Source: Dysgonomonas mossii DSM 22836 (GTDB lineage Bacteria; Bacteroidota; Bacteroidia; Bacteroidales; Dysgonomonadaceae). Taken from it: 64,000 nucleotides of DNA. The stretch lies in the NCBI RefSeq assembly GCF_000213575.1, contig NZ_GL892007.1, positions 1-64,000 of the forward strand, in the 5' to 3' direction. The notes beneath the pieces were generated by a model. That model worked only from the letters and a program-made list of their open reading frames with translations. It was not told the origin of the DNA and did no database searches. A program made the position numbers and the translations under genes. Position 1 is the first letter of the stretch. Each line of letters begins with the position of its first letter. This document shows positions 35,644-45,442 of this stretch, in pieces.

Positions 35644-37170
35644 TTAGTAAGTAGTGTTTTGAGGATCAAAATTTGTCCATCCTTGCAACCAATTATCATT
35701 GCTAGAGTCACTGGCAAAGGCACCTGAATAGGTTACTTTAGTGAAGAATGAATCTGATAACGAAGCATTTGTAAATGAAGCTAATCCGAGTACAGGGCTG
35801 CCTGAAACAGGACCGTAGTTAGGACTACCCGCTTTACTATTTGGTTGTTTCAATTTCAGGTCTGAAACACTAGTCAAAACTTTATTATTATTAGCTGAAA
35901 GTTTAAAGAATGTACTTGAGAATGATGCTTTTGTTTCGTCTGTTATAGATGTTCCATTTGTTGACAATTGATCTGTCCATGTCGGAGATTGTTTGTTAAT
36001 GTCAGCTCCAAGTACTCCCATACCTGCAAAAACATTGTTCTGCAATTTAATAATACCGTCTTCAGCCCATTTTTGAGTAGTTCCTTTTTGGTTATCTAAT
36101 ATTAAACCTACCGGATAGCCTGTAGCAACAGAGTTGAAAAGATTCAAACGAGAGTTGCGACGAATTTGTATTGCAGCTTGGAATACACCGAGTCTCGACC
36201 CATTATTCGGATTTACCCCATTGCCTGTAATGTATTGAGTTGTATTAGCAAAATCTGTAGTTTGTCCGATTGGCCCGATTAGCGTCACATTACTAAATAC
36301 AGCTTTTGTATATGGCTCGTCCGTTGTACCATTCGCATTGTTGTCTGATTCGAAACCATTAGATAAAGATTGGTCTGCAATTTGAGGATTTCTAACACCT
36401 AAAAGGAATTGAAGATTACCTGAATAACCATTATCTGTATCGAAATCATCGTCCCATCCGTGATATGCTACAAGATATTTAGCATTTACAGTTCCGCCAA
36501 ACCATTCGAAAGAGTCATCATTAGAGTAAGATACTTGCACGTGATCTATTTGTGTACCACGACCTACAGAACCCATTGTCAAACCATTGATCTCTTGGTC
36601 TGTTGCAAAAGGAAATCCGGCATACTCAATTCTCACATAGCTGATTATACCAGAGTTATCATTATCGTCATTACCGCCATGTTTGGCATTTACTCCACCT
36701 TCTATTTGCATTCCATCCACGATATCAATATTATTTTTTGCTCTACCGCAAAGTATAATACCTCCCCAGTCTCCCGGCTTACGGCTTCCTGCCGCCTGAT
36801 TAGAAGTAAATACAATAGGTGCAGAAGCTGTTCCTTTGGCGATTAGCTTGCCGCCTCTTTTTGCTATAATTGCTGCTTTTGTATTTTTATCACCTTTGAT
36901 AATAGTACCCGGTTCGATAGTCAGCGTAGCACCATCTTCGATGTATACCCAACCTTTCAACACATAAGTACCTTTGGCTAGTGTATGGCTCTCTTTTATG
37001 CTAAATTCCTGCTCACCATTGCCTATTTCGGTACCATTGTTAAATAAGATCTGCTCTTTAGACGGATCTACTGTTGGATCATCATTACCATTATCAGAAC
37101 AAGCTGATAGAATAGCAATAGATGCGACTAAAAATAATTTTCCAAATAAATTTAATGTCTTCATATTCAT
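35644..37170 (-). CDS. Right-handed beta-helix lipoprotein paired with a TonB receptor
   Basis: The 508-residue protein has a lipoprotein signal (SIAILSAC). After a short linker there are beta-helix coils: TLAKGTYVLKGWVYIEDGA, LTIEPGTIIKGD, IAKRGGKLIAKGTASAPI, VFTSN and SYVRIEYAG. An acidic, aromatic stretch follows (SNDDSFEWFGGTVNAKYLVA, then GWDDDFDTDNGYSG). This family is common in Bacteroidetes beside TonB-dependent receptors of the type encoded just upstream (41-bp gap). It takes the place a SusD-like protein would occupy, so it probably captures the ligand at the cell surface. The ligand is unknown; some databases label relatives as transporters, which the sequence does not support. Confidence 0.82.
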   Translation of the reverse strand: MNMKTLNLFGKLFLVASIAILSACSDNGNDDPTVDPSKEQILFNNGTEIGNGEQEFSIKESHTLAKGTYVLKGWVYIEDGATLTIEPGTIIKGDKNTKAAIIAKRGGKLIAKGTASAPIVFTSNQAAGSRKPGDWGGIILCGRAKNNIDIVDGMQIEGGVNAKHGGNDDNDNSGIISYVRIEYAGFPFATDQEINGLTMGSVGRGTQIDHVQVSYSNDDSFEWFGGTVNAKYLVAYHGWDDDFDTDNGYSGNLQFLLGVRNPQIADQSLSNGFESDNNANGTTDEPYTKAVFSNVTLIGPIGQTTDFANTTQYITGNGVNPNNGSRLGVFQAAIQIRRNSRLNLFNSVATGYPVGLILDNQKGTTQKWAEDGIIKLQNNVFAGMGVLGADINKQSPTWTDQLSTNGTSITDETKASFSSTFFKLSANNNKVLTSVSDLKLKQPNSKAGSPNYGPVSGSPVLGLASFTNASLSDSFFTKVTYSGAFASDSSNDNWLQGWTNFDPQNTTY

Positions 37171-37211
37171 ATTATTAAAATGTATTACTTTCTTATTTAT
37201 AATTTGTTTGT

Positions 37212-40067
37212 TTAAAAAGAGTATCTAGCTGTTAATGATATATTTTGTCCGGTCTTAAATTCTTTTGTTATTTGTTCTCTTTCCTGTGTATTGCCATCTG
37301 CATCTATGAACTTAGGAAATTGAGCGTACTTTACTTTTGCGGCAAGTATATCTTTTACTGCTGCATTCAGCTCAAAATGCTTCCCGAATTTTTTAGTTAT
37401 AATAAAGTCTACCACACTTCTTGGCATCTCATACATATCAGGAATATCATTGTTCACAGATCCACCCGAAGTAGTAGATACACGGCCAATACCAACTATA
37501 CGTTTCCCAATTATATTATAGAGCGCCGTTGCATTAATTCCCAATTTTTCATTCTGATAGAAAATACCTGTATTTACCAGATAAGGAGATTGACCTTGCA
37601 TAGGGCGGTCGTAGTTGGCACTACTTCTTTCTTTAAACTTTACCTCGCTTTTTATCAGAGATCCGTTGAAGATCAAAGAGAAGTTGTTAAGCCCTATAAA
37701 ATCTAAACTTTTCTTTATATCTACTTCAATACCATAATTATCCGCATTATCCGCATTTTTGAACGTATAGATATATGTTCCACCTCCATCGAGATAAGTC
37801 CATTCTATCGGATTCGTAAAGTTTTTGTAAAATAGAGCTACCGAGAAGATTTCTGAGTTGGAAGGATAAAACTCATATCTTAAGTCAAAATTATTGACAT
37901 ATGCAGGTTTTAAATCAGGATTACCCGAAACAAAACTGAACAAATCGAAGTCATAGTATGACGAAGATGATATTTCTCTAAATTCCTGTCTGTTTGTAGA
38001 TCGTCCATAAGCCAATCTTACCAAATGATCGCTAGACAAATTGTAAGAAGCATTCAATGAAGGAAATATATCTGTATAGTTATAATCTGATGTTTTTGAT
38101 TTATCTCCTGATATTGTTGTATAGCTTTTCAAAGACATTTTGTTGTGCTCTAAGCGAACTCCGGTATAAATATTCAATTTATTCAGTGGAATATTGAAGC
38201 CGATATAGCTTGCAGCCTGTGTATTTGTTCCCGAATAATCATTTAATCGATCGGTATCATCATAAACATACAGCTTAGTTGCTCCATAGTTTTGGGGGAT
38301 CAGCATTTGAGTATAAACATCTTTATATCCAAAATCTTCATCGAGATTCTCAGGAATCCAGCGATATTTAAAATAGCGTGTATTGTAATTCCGATCTCTA
38401 TACTCTCCATATACACCTGCTTTTATAGACGGTTTAAATCCATTATCAAAAGAGAAATCATGTGTATAATTGGCAGAAAAGGAATAATTATATTCGTTTA
38501 GTTTGTTATAGTCACGTGTTATATCATTTTGATCGATTTGATATTCCATATAATGAGCATCACCCGGATAACCATTTTGCTCCCAATTGATAATACGTCT
38601 GTCGGGTTGATTTCTATTACTGTAAGAAAAGCCTAATACCCAATCCAGTTTATCTTTTTCAGTCAAGGTGTGTTTCCCTGCGAATTGCGCCGAATAAGCA
38701 AGACGACTGCTATAGATATATTCTGCTTTTCGTTGCCCATAGAAACCACTTGTATTTTGATACCCTTCACGCTCAGTATATCTATTTTTACCTATTTGGT
38801 TCAATATATTTCGAAATTCGAAATGGTGCTTATCGTTCGGCATGTATATCAGGTTAGCCAAAGCCCCTACCCTTGCATCATTGTTATACTGATTGTCTTT
38901 ATACTTAAATGTAAAATATGGTTTATCATTGTCCGAATCATAGACTCCATATCGGGAGTTTTCCATATCGGTAAAAGTCTTGCTTGTATTGCTATAATTC
39001 AGAGCAGCTATCAGCCCCCACATACTGTTATTCGCACCTGTATATTTTCGGTTGATAACAAAACCTAAACGCTGATCGGGTAATGGTTTTTTGTTTTTTA
39101 CAAGCCAATCGTTATTGAATCCGTTTTGGGTAAGATCTGTTACTTGCTGAGAATTATCATTATCTATACGTCCCGATGAAAATGCACTCGAAAGACTTCT
39201 CATACCGTTATCAAATCCAAGAAAATCTGTTGCACTACCTTTACTATATTTAAAATCCTTAAATTGAGTTTGCGTATTTATACCCGCTCCGTAACTGACT
39301 TGTATAGAGTTTTCATTCGGAATTCCTTTTGTTTCTACTTTAATGAAACCTCCCGAAAAGTCAGCCGGTAGCTCCGGTTGCGGAGATTTTACAATCATAA
39401 TATTTTCTATCTGTGAGCTTGGCAATATATCGAATGAGAAAGATCGGCTATCTGCTTCAGAGCTTGGTATAGTACTATTATTTACCCATACATTATTATA
39501 TCTTTGAGAAAGCCCTCTGGCAACAACAAACTTATCATCTATAATAGATATGCCGGGAATACGTCTTATCACCTCCGATGCATCTCTATCCTGACTTTTT
39601 GCAATTTGCTGTGAGGATACTCCACTGACTACTGCATTCGACTTTCGTATAGAGCTCAGTAAAGACACTTCGGAATTTATACGTCCCAAGGCTACAACAT
39701 ATACTTCGCCTAATGTATGCGATGCTTCTATCATGGGAATATCTACTACCGTGGGCTCTCCTTTCTTGATCTCTACATCTGTAATTTCTAATGGTTGATA
39801 TGAAATGTAAGAAGTTACGATGGTATATTTCCCCGGAGTAAGCTTCAACTCATATTTTCCATCTTCGTCAGAAATAGCACCTATTGTTGTGTTCTTAACA
39901 GAAATGGTAACTCCCGGTAGAGATTCTTTTGTTTTTGCATCTATAATACTTCCGGTAAGAATGGTCTGACCCGAAAGTGTAGTTATTGATAATAACGTAA
40001 ATACAAGCAACATTGATTTTAGTAAGTTGCGGTTCTTCTTTTTCACTGAATAGTCAATTTTAAACAT
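37212..40067 (-). CDS. TonB-dependent receptor with N-terminal carboxypeptidase-regulatory-like domain
   Basis: Starting at 40067 gives 951 residues (a Met at 40013 is an alternative). A signal segment ends near TTLSGQ. The CarboxypepD_reg-like domain (ILTGSIIDAKTKESLPGVTI to about residue 105) is followed by a plug domain with RDASEVIRRIPGISIIDDKFV and ARGLSQRYNNVWVNN. A 22-stranded barrel ends in ISLTARYSF. There is no SusD gene; the partner is the beta-helix lipoprotein downstream. The plug motif RGLSQRYN marks the receptor subclass that travels with such lipoproteins. The substrate is not known. No canonical -7 box was found upstream. Confidence 0.92.
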   Translation of the reverse strand: MFKIDYSVKKKNRNLLKSMLLVFTLLSITTLSGQTILTGSIIDAKTKESLPGVTISVKNTTIGAISDEDGKYELKLTPGKYTIVTSYISYQPLEITDVEIKKGEPTVVDIPMIEASHTLGEVYVVALGRINSEVSLLSSIRKSNAVVSGVSSQQIAKSQDRDASEVIRRIPGISIIDDKFVVARGLSQRYNNVWVNNSTIPSSEADSRSFSFDILPSSQIENIMIVKSPQPELPADFSGGFIKVETKGIPNENSIQVSYGAGINTQTQFKDFKYSKGSATDFLGFDNGMRSLSSAFSSGRIDNDNSQQVTDLTQNGFNNDWLVKNKKPLPDQRLGFVINRKYTGANNSMWGLIAALNYSNTSKTFTDMENSRYGVYDSDNDKPYFTFKYKDNQYNNDARVGALANLIYMPNDKHHFEFRNILNQIGKNRYTEREGYQNTSGFYGQRKAEYIYSSRLAYSAQFAGKHTLTEKDKLDWVLGFSYSNRNQPDRRIINWEQNGYPGDAHYMEYQIDQNDITRDYNKLNEYNYSFSANYTHDFSFDNGFKPSIKAGVYGEYRDRNYNTRYFKYRWIPENLDEDFGYKDVYTQMLIPQNYGATKLYVYDDTDRLNDYSGTNTQAASYIGFNIPLNKLNIYTGVRLEHNKMSLKSYTTISGDKSKTSDYNYTDIFPSLNASYNLSSDHLVRLAYGRSTNRQEFREISSSSYYDFDLFSFVSGNPDLKPAYVNNFDLRYEFYPSNSEIFSVALFYKNFTNPIEWTYLDGGGTYIYTFKNADNADNYGIEVDIKKSLDFIGLNNFSLIFNGSLIKSEVKFKERSSANYDRPMQGQSPYLVNTGIFYQNEKLGINATALYNIIGKRIVGIGRVSTTSGGSVNNDIPDMYEMPRSVVDFIITKKFGKHFELNAAVKDILAAKVKYAQFPKFIDADGNTQEREQITKEFKTGQNISLTARYSF

Positions 40068-40303
40068 ATATTTATTTGATATTTTACATTGCAAATCACT
40101 TACATTTTTGTTACAAGAGAACTACACCCTCAATAAGTTTAGTTCAAGAAAACGTTTCATTTTAGTTACGATGCATCAATATCTAAACTAGCCAACAGAT
40201 TAGACCTAAAGATGATCTATTTGTCGATAAAACAGACTTATTCATCGATTACCATTGTATAGCGAAATCCTCAGATATACTTTTGAGAAAAAAGAGAAAC
40301 AAA

Positions 40304-40873
40304 ATGAGGAAAATATTACTGATAACATCCCTTGCTATAGTATGTGGTAGTCTTGCTGCACAAAGCTCTATGGGTGGTATGGGAGGAGGAAGACCTCCCG
40401 GAGGAGGCAAAGGACGAGGGGAAGGCCATGCCCCTATGCATCAAGGTAATTCTCGAGACGAGAGCTTTTTTATTATGGGTATACCTGATATTCCGAACCT
40501 AACCCTTGAACAACGAGAGAAATTGAGTAAAACGATTTCGGATGAACGGAAGGATATCTTCAAATTGATGCAAGAGAAACAAGAGCTAAAAATGAGATCA
40601 GAGAATCCCGGAATAGCGAATAAAGAAAGATTAAAACTTACAGAAAAAATAAGTAAAACAGACGAGAAGATTAAGACTAAACAAGAGAAATACGACAAAA
40701 AGTACAAGTCTATACTTACAGCCGAACAATACCACATATTTGCTGAAAAGAAACAAAGCGTGGAGTTCCGCGAACCACCCAGAAGGAGACTCGATGAGAA
40801 TCGGGATCAACGCCCTTCAGGGATGCCTAACGAAGGTACAGCTCCAGAAGAATCACCAGACGGAATGTTTTGA
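40304..40873 (+). CDS. Spy/CpxP-like periplasmic protein, first gene of the efflux operon
   Basis: ATG 40304 (MRKILLITSLAIVCGSLAAQ) gives a proper signal peptide; the TTG at 40283 does not. The mature protein of about 170 residues starts with a Gly/Pro/Arg/His/Met-rich stretch (SSMGGMGGGRPPGGGKGRG). It continues with an LTxxQ-like helix (NLTLEQREKLSKTISDERKD) and a long charged coiled coil, and ends in a disordered RPSGMPNEG tail. The helical part resembles Spy/CpxP-type periplasmic chaperones or metal sensors. It lies 23 bp before the TolC-like gene and probably informs or buffers the two-component system at the operon end. Confidence 0.78.
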   Translation: MRKILLITSLAIVCGSLAAQSSMGGMGGGRPPGGGKGRGEGHAPMHQGNSRDESFFIMGIPDIPNLTLEQREKLSKTISDERKDIFKLMQEKQELKMRSENPGIANKERLKLTEKISKTDEKIKTKQEKYDKKYKSILTAEQYHIFAEKKQSVEFREPPRRRLDENRDQRPSGMPNEGTAPEESPDGMF

Positions 40874-40896
40874 AAACATTAAGATAAAATTTAAAC

Positions 40897-42231
40897 ATGA
40901 GCATTTATTTTACTAAAAGTTTGTTAGGTTTAGTAATGGCAGTAACCGGACTCTTCATTCCGGTTGCTGCTTTCTCTCAAAAAAAATGGACATTAAGAGA
41001 ATGCATAGACTATGCCAGACAAGAAAATATTCAAGTAAAGAAGTCCATTATTACTACAGAAAGTTACAATGTGGATATTTCGCAATCGAAGGCTGCATTG
41101 TTTCCGAGTTTAAGCGGAAGTATTTCGCAGCGATACACAAACTCTCAGTCACCGGATGGTGCCGGAGATTATCATTATGAAGGATTGTTCAATGGGCAAT
41201 ATACATTAAATGCAAACTGGACATTATACAATGGCGGAAAGAATAAAAATAACATCAAACAAGCTCAACTAAAAAAAGAAGCTCAAAGCCTGAATACGGA
41301 AAATATCCAGAATCAGACAGAGATAGCTATTACACAGGCTTATTTACAAATTTTATATAGTAGAGAGTCTATAAAAAATAATGAAAATATTGTAGCGTCG
41401 GACGAAGAGCAATTGAAACAGAGCAAAGAGTTTCTTGATGCGGGAAGTATTACACACAGTGAATATGCTCAAGTGGAAGCTCAATATAGCTCCGATAAGT
41501 ACAATCTGGTACAAGCACAAAGCTCTTACGAAAGTTACAAATTACAACTGAAGCAATTGCTCGAATTAGATTATGATGAAGATATAGACATTGTATTTCC
41601 AGAGATAAATGACGAGGATATACTATTATTTATTCCTTCGAAATATGAAGTCTACAGAAGATCTCTGAATATAATGCCCGAAGTAGCAAATAGTAAATTA
41701 AATATCCAGCTGGCTAATCTCAGTAAATCATCTGCAAAGGCAGGCTATCTACCTACTATCTCTGTTACAGGAAGTATAGGTACGGGTAATATATTTAATA
41801 ATTCCCCCTCTTTTGCTACACAAATAGGACGAAATTTCAATCAGTCTATAGGGCTTACACTTAGTGTGCCTATTTTCGATAATAAACAAAACAAGTCAAA
41901 CGTAAAAAAGGCTGAGCTCGACATACAGACAGCTCAACTAGAATTGATAGATACAGAAAAAACATTATTAAAGACGATAGAAACCTTATATCAGGATGCA
42001 GTATCGGGGCAAAGCAAGTATAGAGCTGCCAAGGATCAAGTAAAATCTTCGGAATTGAGTTATCAGCTTGTACTAGAGCAATATTCATTAGGAATACGCA
42101 ATACTGTAGAACTCACTACCGAAAAAAATAATTATGCCAATGCTTTACAGTCTTTACTACAAGCCAAATATACAGCATTACTAAGTTTGAAATTATTAAA
42201 TTTCTATCAAGGACAAGAATTAACGCTTTAA
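40897..42231 (+). CDS. TolC-family outer-membrane efflux protein
   Basis: The 444-residue protein has a signal peptide (cut near AAFSQ) and the two-fold repeated outer-membrane-factor helices and strands. The first half opens with WTLRECIDYARQENIQVKKS, followed by LNANWTLYNGGKNKNNIKQA. The second half contains LSVPIFDNKQNKSNVKKAEL and ends with TTEKNNYANALQSLLQAKY. It would form the trimeric channel for the MacA/MacB-type pump encoded directly downstream (7-bp gap). Confidence 0.93.
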   Translation: MSIYFTKSLLGLVMAVTGLFIPVAAFSQKKWTLRECIDYARQENIQVKKSIITTESYNVDISQSKAALFPSLSGSISQRYTNSQSPDGAGDYHYEGLFNGQYTLNANWTLYNGGKNKNNIKQAQLKKEAQSLNTENIQNQTEIAITQAYLQILYSRESIKNNENIVASDEEQLKQSKEFLDAGSITHSEYAQVEAQYSSDKYNLVQAQSSYESYKLQLKQLLELDYDEDIDIVFPEINDEDILLFIPSKYEVYRRSLNIMPEVANSKLNIQLANLSKSSAKAGYLPTISVTGSIGTGNIFNNSPSFATQIGRNFNQSIGLTLSVPIFDNKQNKSNVKKAELDIQTAQLELIDTEKTLLKTIETLYQDAVSGQSKYRAAKDQVKSSELSYQLVLEQYSLGIRNTVELTTEKNNYANALQSLLQAKYTALLSLKLLNFYQGQELTL

Positions 42232-42238
42232 TGAGATA

Positions 42239-43465
42239 ATGATGAAAAGAAAATCCAAAAAATATCTGATAATAGGTGCTATACTACTCGTTTTATGTTG
42301 TATAGCTTTTCTTATATTTCCACAAGGGAAAAAGACAATAACTACATTAATAACAGCTAAGGTAGAAAAAGGAAATCTTTCTATAGCCGTCACAGCGACA
42401 GGAACGATAGAACCTATCACCCTGGTAGAAGTAGGCACACAGGTTTCTGGTGTAATATCTAAAATATATGTGGATTACAATTCGGAGGTCAAGGCCGGAC
42501 AAGTACTTGCAGAATTGGATAAACGCCTACTCGCATCAGAACTGGAAAATGCAAATGCAGCACTTCAATCGAGACTAGTAGATCTGGATCTCCAAAAGAA
42601 AAATTATGAGAGGCAAAAAAGCCTTTGGGAAAAACAAGCAATCAGCAAAGTTGATTGGGAAAATGCCGAATCGACATACAAAACGGCTCAACTTGCTGTA
42701 ACATCATCCAAAGCTGCCGTATTAAAGGCTCAAACCAATCTTGGATATGCAACCATTACTTCTACAATAGACGGAGTAGTTGTTTCCCGTGCTGTAGAAC
42801 AAGGACAAACGGTAGCTGCATCTTTCAGTACGCCAACCCTTTTCACCATCGCAAACGACCTCACTAAGATGCGCGTAATAGCCAATGTAGATGAAGCCGA
42901 TATAGGTGGAGTAAAAGAAGGACAACGAGTATCTTTTACTGTGGATGCTTTTCCCGAAGACGAATTTGAAGGAAAAGTAGTGCAGGTAAGACTGGAAGCA
43001 ACAACTACATCTAACGTAGTTACATACCAAGTTGTAATAGATGCACCCAACCCTGATCTAAAATTAAAACCAGGGCTGACAGCAAACGTAAACATTTATA
43101 CAATGGAAGAAAAGGATTTACTATTGATTCCATCAAAAGCTTTACGTTTCAACCCTGTTCCCGAAGTAATGAAAGACATAGAAGGGCTAAAGGTATCTGA
43201 ACAAAAAGATCATGTTGATCCTAGTAATAAGACTCAAAAAATAGTATGGGTAAAGGAAGGAGACAAGCTATTACCTAAACATATTGTTATTGGCCAAACC
43301 GACGGCATACATACAGCTATAATAGAAGGACTACATGCAGGGAAAGAAATTGTAACCGGAATAGCACAAAAGACAAATGGCGATAAACCTGAAGCACAAG
43401 CAAATGGAAATGGAGAGTCTAGCCCTTTTATGCCAAAACGCCCCGAAGACAACAAGAAAAAATAA
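42239..43465 (+). CDS. MacA-like periplasmic adaptor (HlyD/RND-MFP family)
   Basis: The 408-residue adaptor has one N-terminal membrane helix (about 10-27). The barrel-sandwich domain carries the lipoyl-type halves VEVGTQVSGVISKIYVDYNS and LGYATITSTIDGVVVSRAVE. An alpha-hairpin (about 100-165), a beta-barrel (RVIANVDEADIGGVKEGQ) and a membrane-proximal domain with a longer-than-usual loop follow. The Gly/Asn/Pro/Lys-rich tail ends PKRPEDNKKK. It links the TolC-like channel to the MacB-type permease. The gene ends 4 bp before the ATPase start. Confidence 0.93.
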   Translation: MMKRKSKKYLIIGAILLVLCCIAFLIFPQGKKTITTLITAKVEKGNLSIAVTATGTIEPITLVEVGTQVSGVISKIYVDYNSEVKAGQVLAELDKRLLASELENANAALQSRLVDLDLQKKNYERQKSLWEKQAISKVDWENAESTYKTAQLAVTSSKAAVLKAQTNLGYATITSTIDGVVVSRAVEQGQTVAASFSTPTLFTIANDLTKMRVIANVDEADIGGVKEGQRVSFTVDAFPEDEFEGKVVQVRLEATTTSNVVTYQVVIDAPNPDLKLKPGLTANVNIYTMEEKDLLLIPSKALRFNPVPEVMKDIEGLKVSEQKDHVDPSNKTQKIVWVKEGDKLLPKHIVIGQTDGIHTAIIEGLHAGKEIVTGIAQKTNGDKPEAQANGNGESSPFMPKRPEDNKKK

Positions 43466-43469
43466 CGTA

Positions 43470-44210
43470 ATGAATAAAGAAATCATAAGAGTTGAAAACC
43501 TTAAGCGAAATTATATTGTTGGAGATGAAATAGTTCATGCTTTGAGAGGAATAGACTTTAGTATATCCGAAGGAGAATTTGTTACAATCATGGGTACAAG
43601 CGGGTCGGGTAAATCTACATTATTGAATATACTGGGCTGTTTGGATACCCCCTCGGATGGTGAATATTATCTGGATGGGATTTCTGTACGCAAAATGGGT
43701 AAAAATGAAAGGGCAACTCTCCGCAATCGTAAGATTGGATTTATATTTCAGTCTTACAATTTACTGGCAAAAACGACCGCTGTTGAAAACGTAGAACTAC
43801 CATTGATGTACAATCCTGATATATCTGCAAAAGATCGCCATCAGAGAGCCATAAAGGCCTTGCAAGATGTAGGATTGGGAGACCGACTGAATCATAAATC
43901 GAATCAAATGTCGGGAGGGCAAATGCAACGGGTAGCCATTGCCAGGGCATTAGTAAACAAGCCTGTAATCATATTAGCAGACGAAGCAACAGGAAATCTG
44001 GACACTCGTACTTCGTTCGAAATATTATCACTGATGCAGCGGTTACACTCTCAAGGACGTACTATTATATTTGTTACACACAACCTCGAAATATCGGCAT
44101 TTAGCAGTCGCAATATTGTTATACGAGACGGACGTATCAAGGAAGATACAAGGAATACAAATATTCAGTCAGCAAAAGAATTTCTGGCTAAATTACCGGT
44201 AGAAAACTGA
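43470..44210 (+). CDS. MacB-type ABC transporter ATPase
   Basis: ATG 43470 (MNKEIIRVENLKRNYIVGDE) is chosen, because earlier starts overlap the adaptor gene. The 246-residue ATPase has Walker A GTSGSGKST, Q-loop IFQSYNLLAKTT, the signature MSGGQMQRVAIARAL, Walker B VIILADEATGNLD and H-loop FVTHN. It is of the LolD/MacB class, which couples to permeases that move substrates in the periplasm. In E. coli MacB the ATPase is fused to the permease; here the parts are separate genes 9 bp apart. Confidence 0.95.
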   Translation: MNKEIIRVENLKRNYIVGDEIVHALRGIDFSISEGEFVTIMGTSGSGKSTLLNILGCLDTPSDGEYYLDGISVRKMGKNERATLRNRKIGFIFQSYNLLAKTTAVENVELPLMYNPDISAKDRHQRAIKALQDVGLGDRLNHKSNQMSGGQMQRVAIARALVNKPVIILADEATGNLDTRTSFEILSLMQRLHSQGRTIIFVTHNLEISAFSSRNIVIRDGRIKEDTRNTNIQSAKEFLAKLPVEN

Positions 44211-44219
44211 TATATTAAA

Positions 44220-45440
44220 ATGAATTTCATCAATCTTTTTAAAATAGCATTAAGAGCCCTTAGCGGGAACAAATTTAGGGGATTCCTTACTATGCTTGGT
44301 ATAATTATCGGTGTAGCTGCCGTTATCACGATGCTTGCAATAGGTCAAGGATCTAAAAAAAGTATACAGGATCAGATCTCTACAATGGGCTCTAATATGA
44401 TAAATATACGTCCCGGAACCGGACAATTTGGAGGTGTGCGTCAAAGCGCATCCAGCATGCAAACATTAAAGCTGGAAGATTATCAGGCAATAGTAGATCA
44501 GGCGGAATTCATTTCTGCGGCATCGCCCGAGGTTCAATCTTCGGGGCAAGTAATTTTTGGAGCAAATAATGCCCCAACATCTATTTATGGGGTAAATCCT
44601 TCTTTTCTTGATATCCGCAAATACACAATAGCACAAGGTGAAATGTTTACAGATGCGGACGTGAAGACATCTGCTAAAGTGTGCGTGATCGGACAAACTG
44701 TAGTTGATAACCTGTTTACCAATGGTGAAGACCCTGTAGGGCAATCGATACGTTTCAATAAAATCCCATTCAAAGTCATTGGTGTATTAACATCAAAAGG
44801 GGATAATACAATGGGTATGGATCAGGATGACCTGATAATATCACCCTACACTACTGTACAAAAGCGTATATTGGCAATAACTTATATACAATCCATATCG
44901 GTTTCGGCGGTTAGCGAAGATGCTACAGATCAAGCCATTTCGAGTATAGAGAATATAATGCGACAACAACATAAAATAACAGGGAATCAGGAAGACGACT
45001 TCAATGTACGATCGCAAAAGGAACTAATATCCATGATGAGCTCTACAACCGACATGATGACTATCTTGCTGGCATGTATAGCCGGAATATCTCTCTTTGT
45101 AGGTGGTATTGGCATAATGAATATCATGTATGTATCGGTAACAGAGCGCACAAGGGAAATAGGCTTGCGAATGTCTATCGGAGCCAAGGGATTTGATATA
45201 TTGATGCAGTTCCTTATAGAATCTATATTATTGAGCGTTACAGGAGGCGTAATAGGTGTAATCATTGGTATTGGCAGTGCATATATTGTGAAAAATATTT
45301 TAGCATGGCCTATAGATATTCAAGTTTATACTATAGCTTTGTCTTTTATAGTATGTACCGCTACCGGAATATTTTTTGGGTGGTATCCGGCAAAAAAAGC
45401 ATCAACCCTCGACCCTATAGACGCACTCAGATACGAATAA
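44220..45440 (+). CDS. MacB-type ABC transporter permease
   Basis: The 406-residue permease has the four-helix MacB/FtsX layout. One helix lies near the start (SGNKFRGFLTMLGIIIGVAAV) and is followed by a large periplasmic domain (about 45-275, MacB_PCD type). Three C-terminal helices carry ACIAGISLFVGGIGIMNIMY, VTERTREIGLRMSIGAKG and FGWYPAKKASTLDPIDALRY. It works by transmitting ATP hydrolysis to periplasmic conformational change. Together with the three preceding genes it forms a complete tripartite exporter of peptides, lipids or macrolide-like compounds. Confidence 0.94.
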   Translation: MNFINLFKIALRALSGNKFRGFLTMLGIIIGVAAVITMLAIGQGSKKSIQDQISTMGSNMINIRPGTGQFGGVRQSASSMQTLKLEDYQAIVDQAEFISAASPEVQSSGQVIFGANNAPTSIYGVNPSFLDIRKYTIAQGEMFTDADVKTSAKVCVIGQTVVDNLFTNGEDPVGQSIRFNKIPFKVIGVLTSKGDNTMGMDQDDLIISPYTTVQKRILAITYIQSISVSAVSEDATDQAISSIENIMRQQHKITGNQEDDFNVRSQKELISMMSSTTDMMTILLACIAGISLFVGGIGIMNIMYVSVTERTREIGLRMSIGAKGFDILMQFLIESILLSVTGGVIGVIIGIGSAYIVKNILAWPIDIQVYTIALSFIVCTATGIFFGWYPAKKASTLDPIDALRYE

Positions 45441-45442
45441 AA

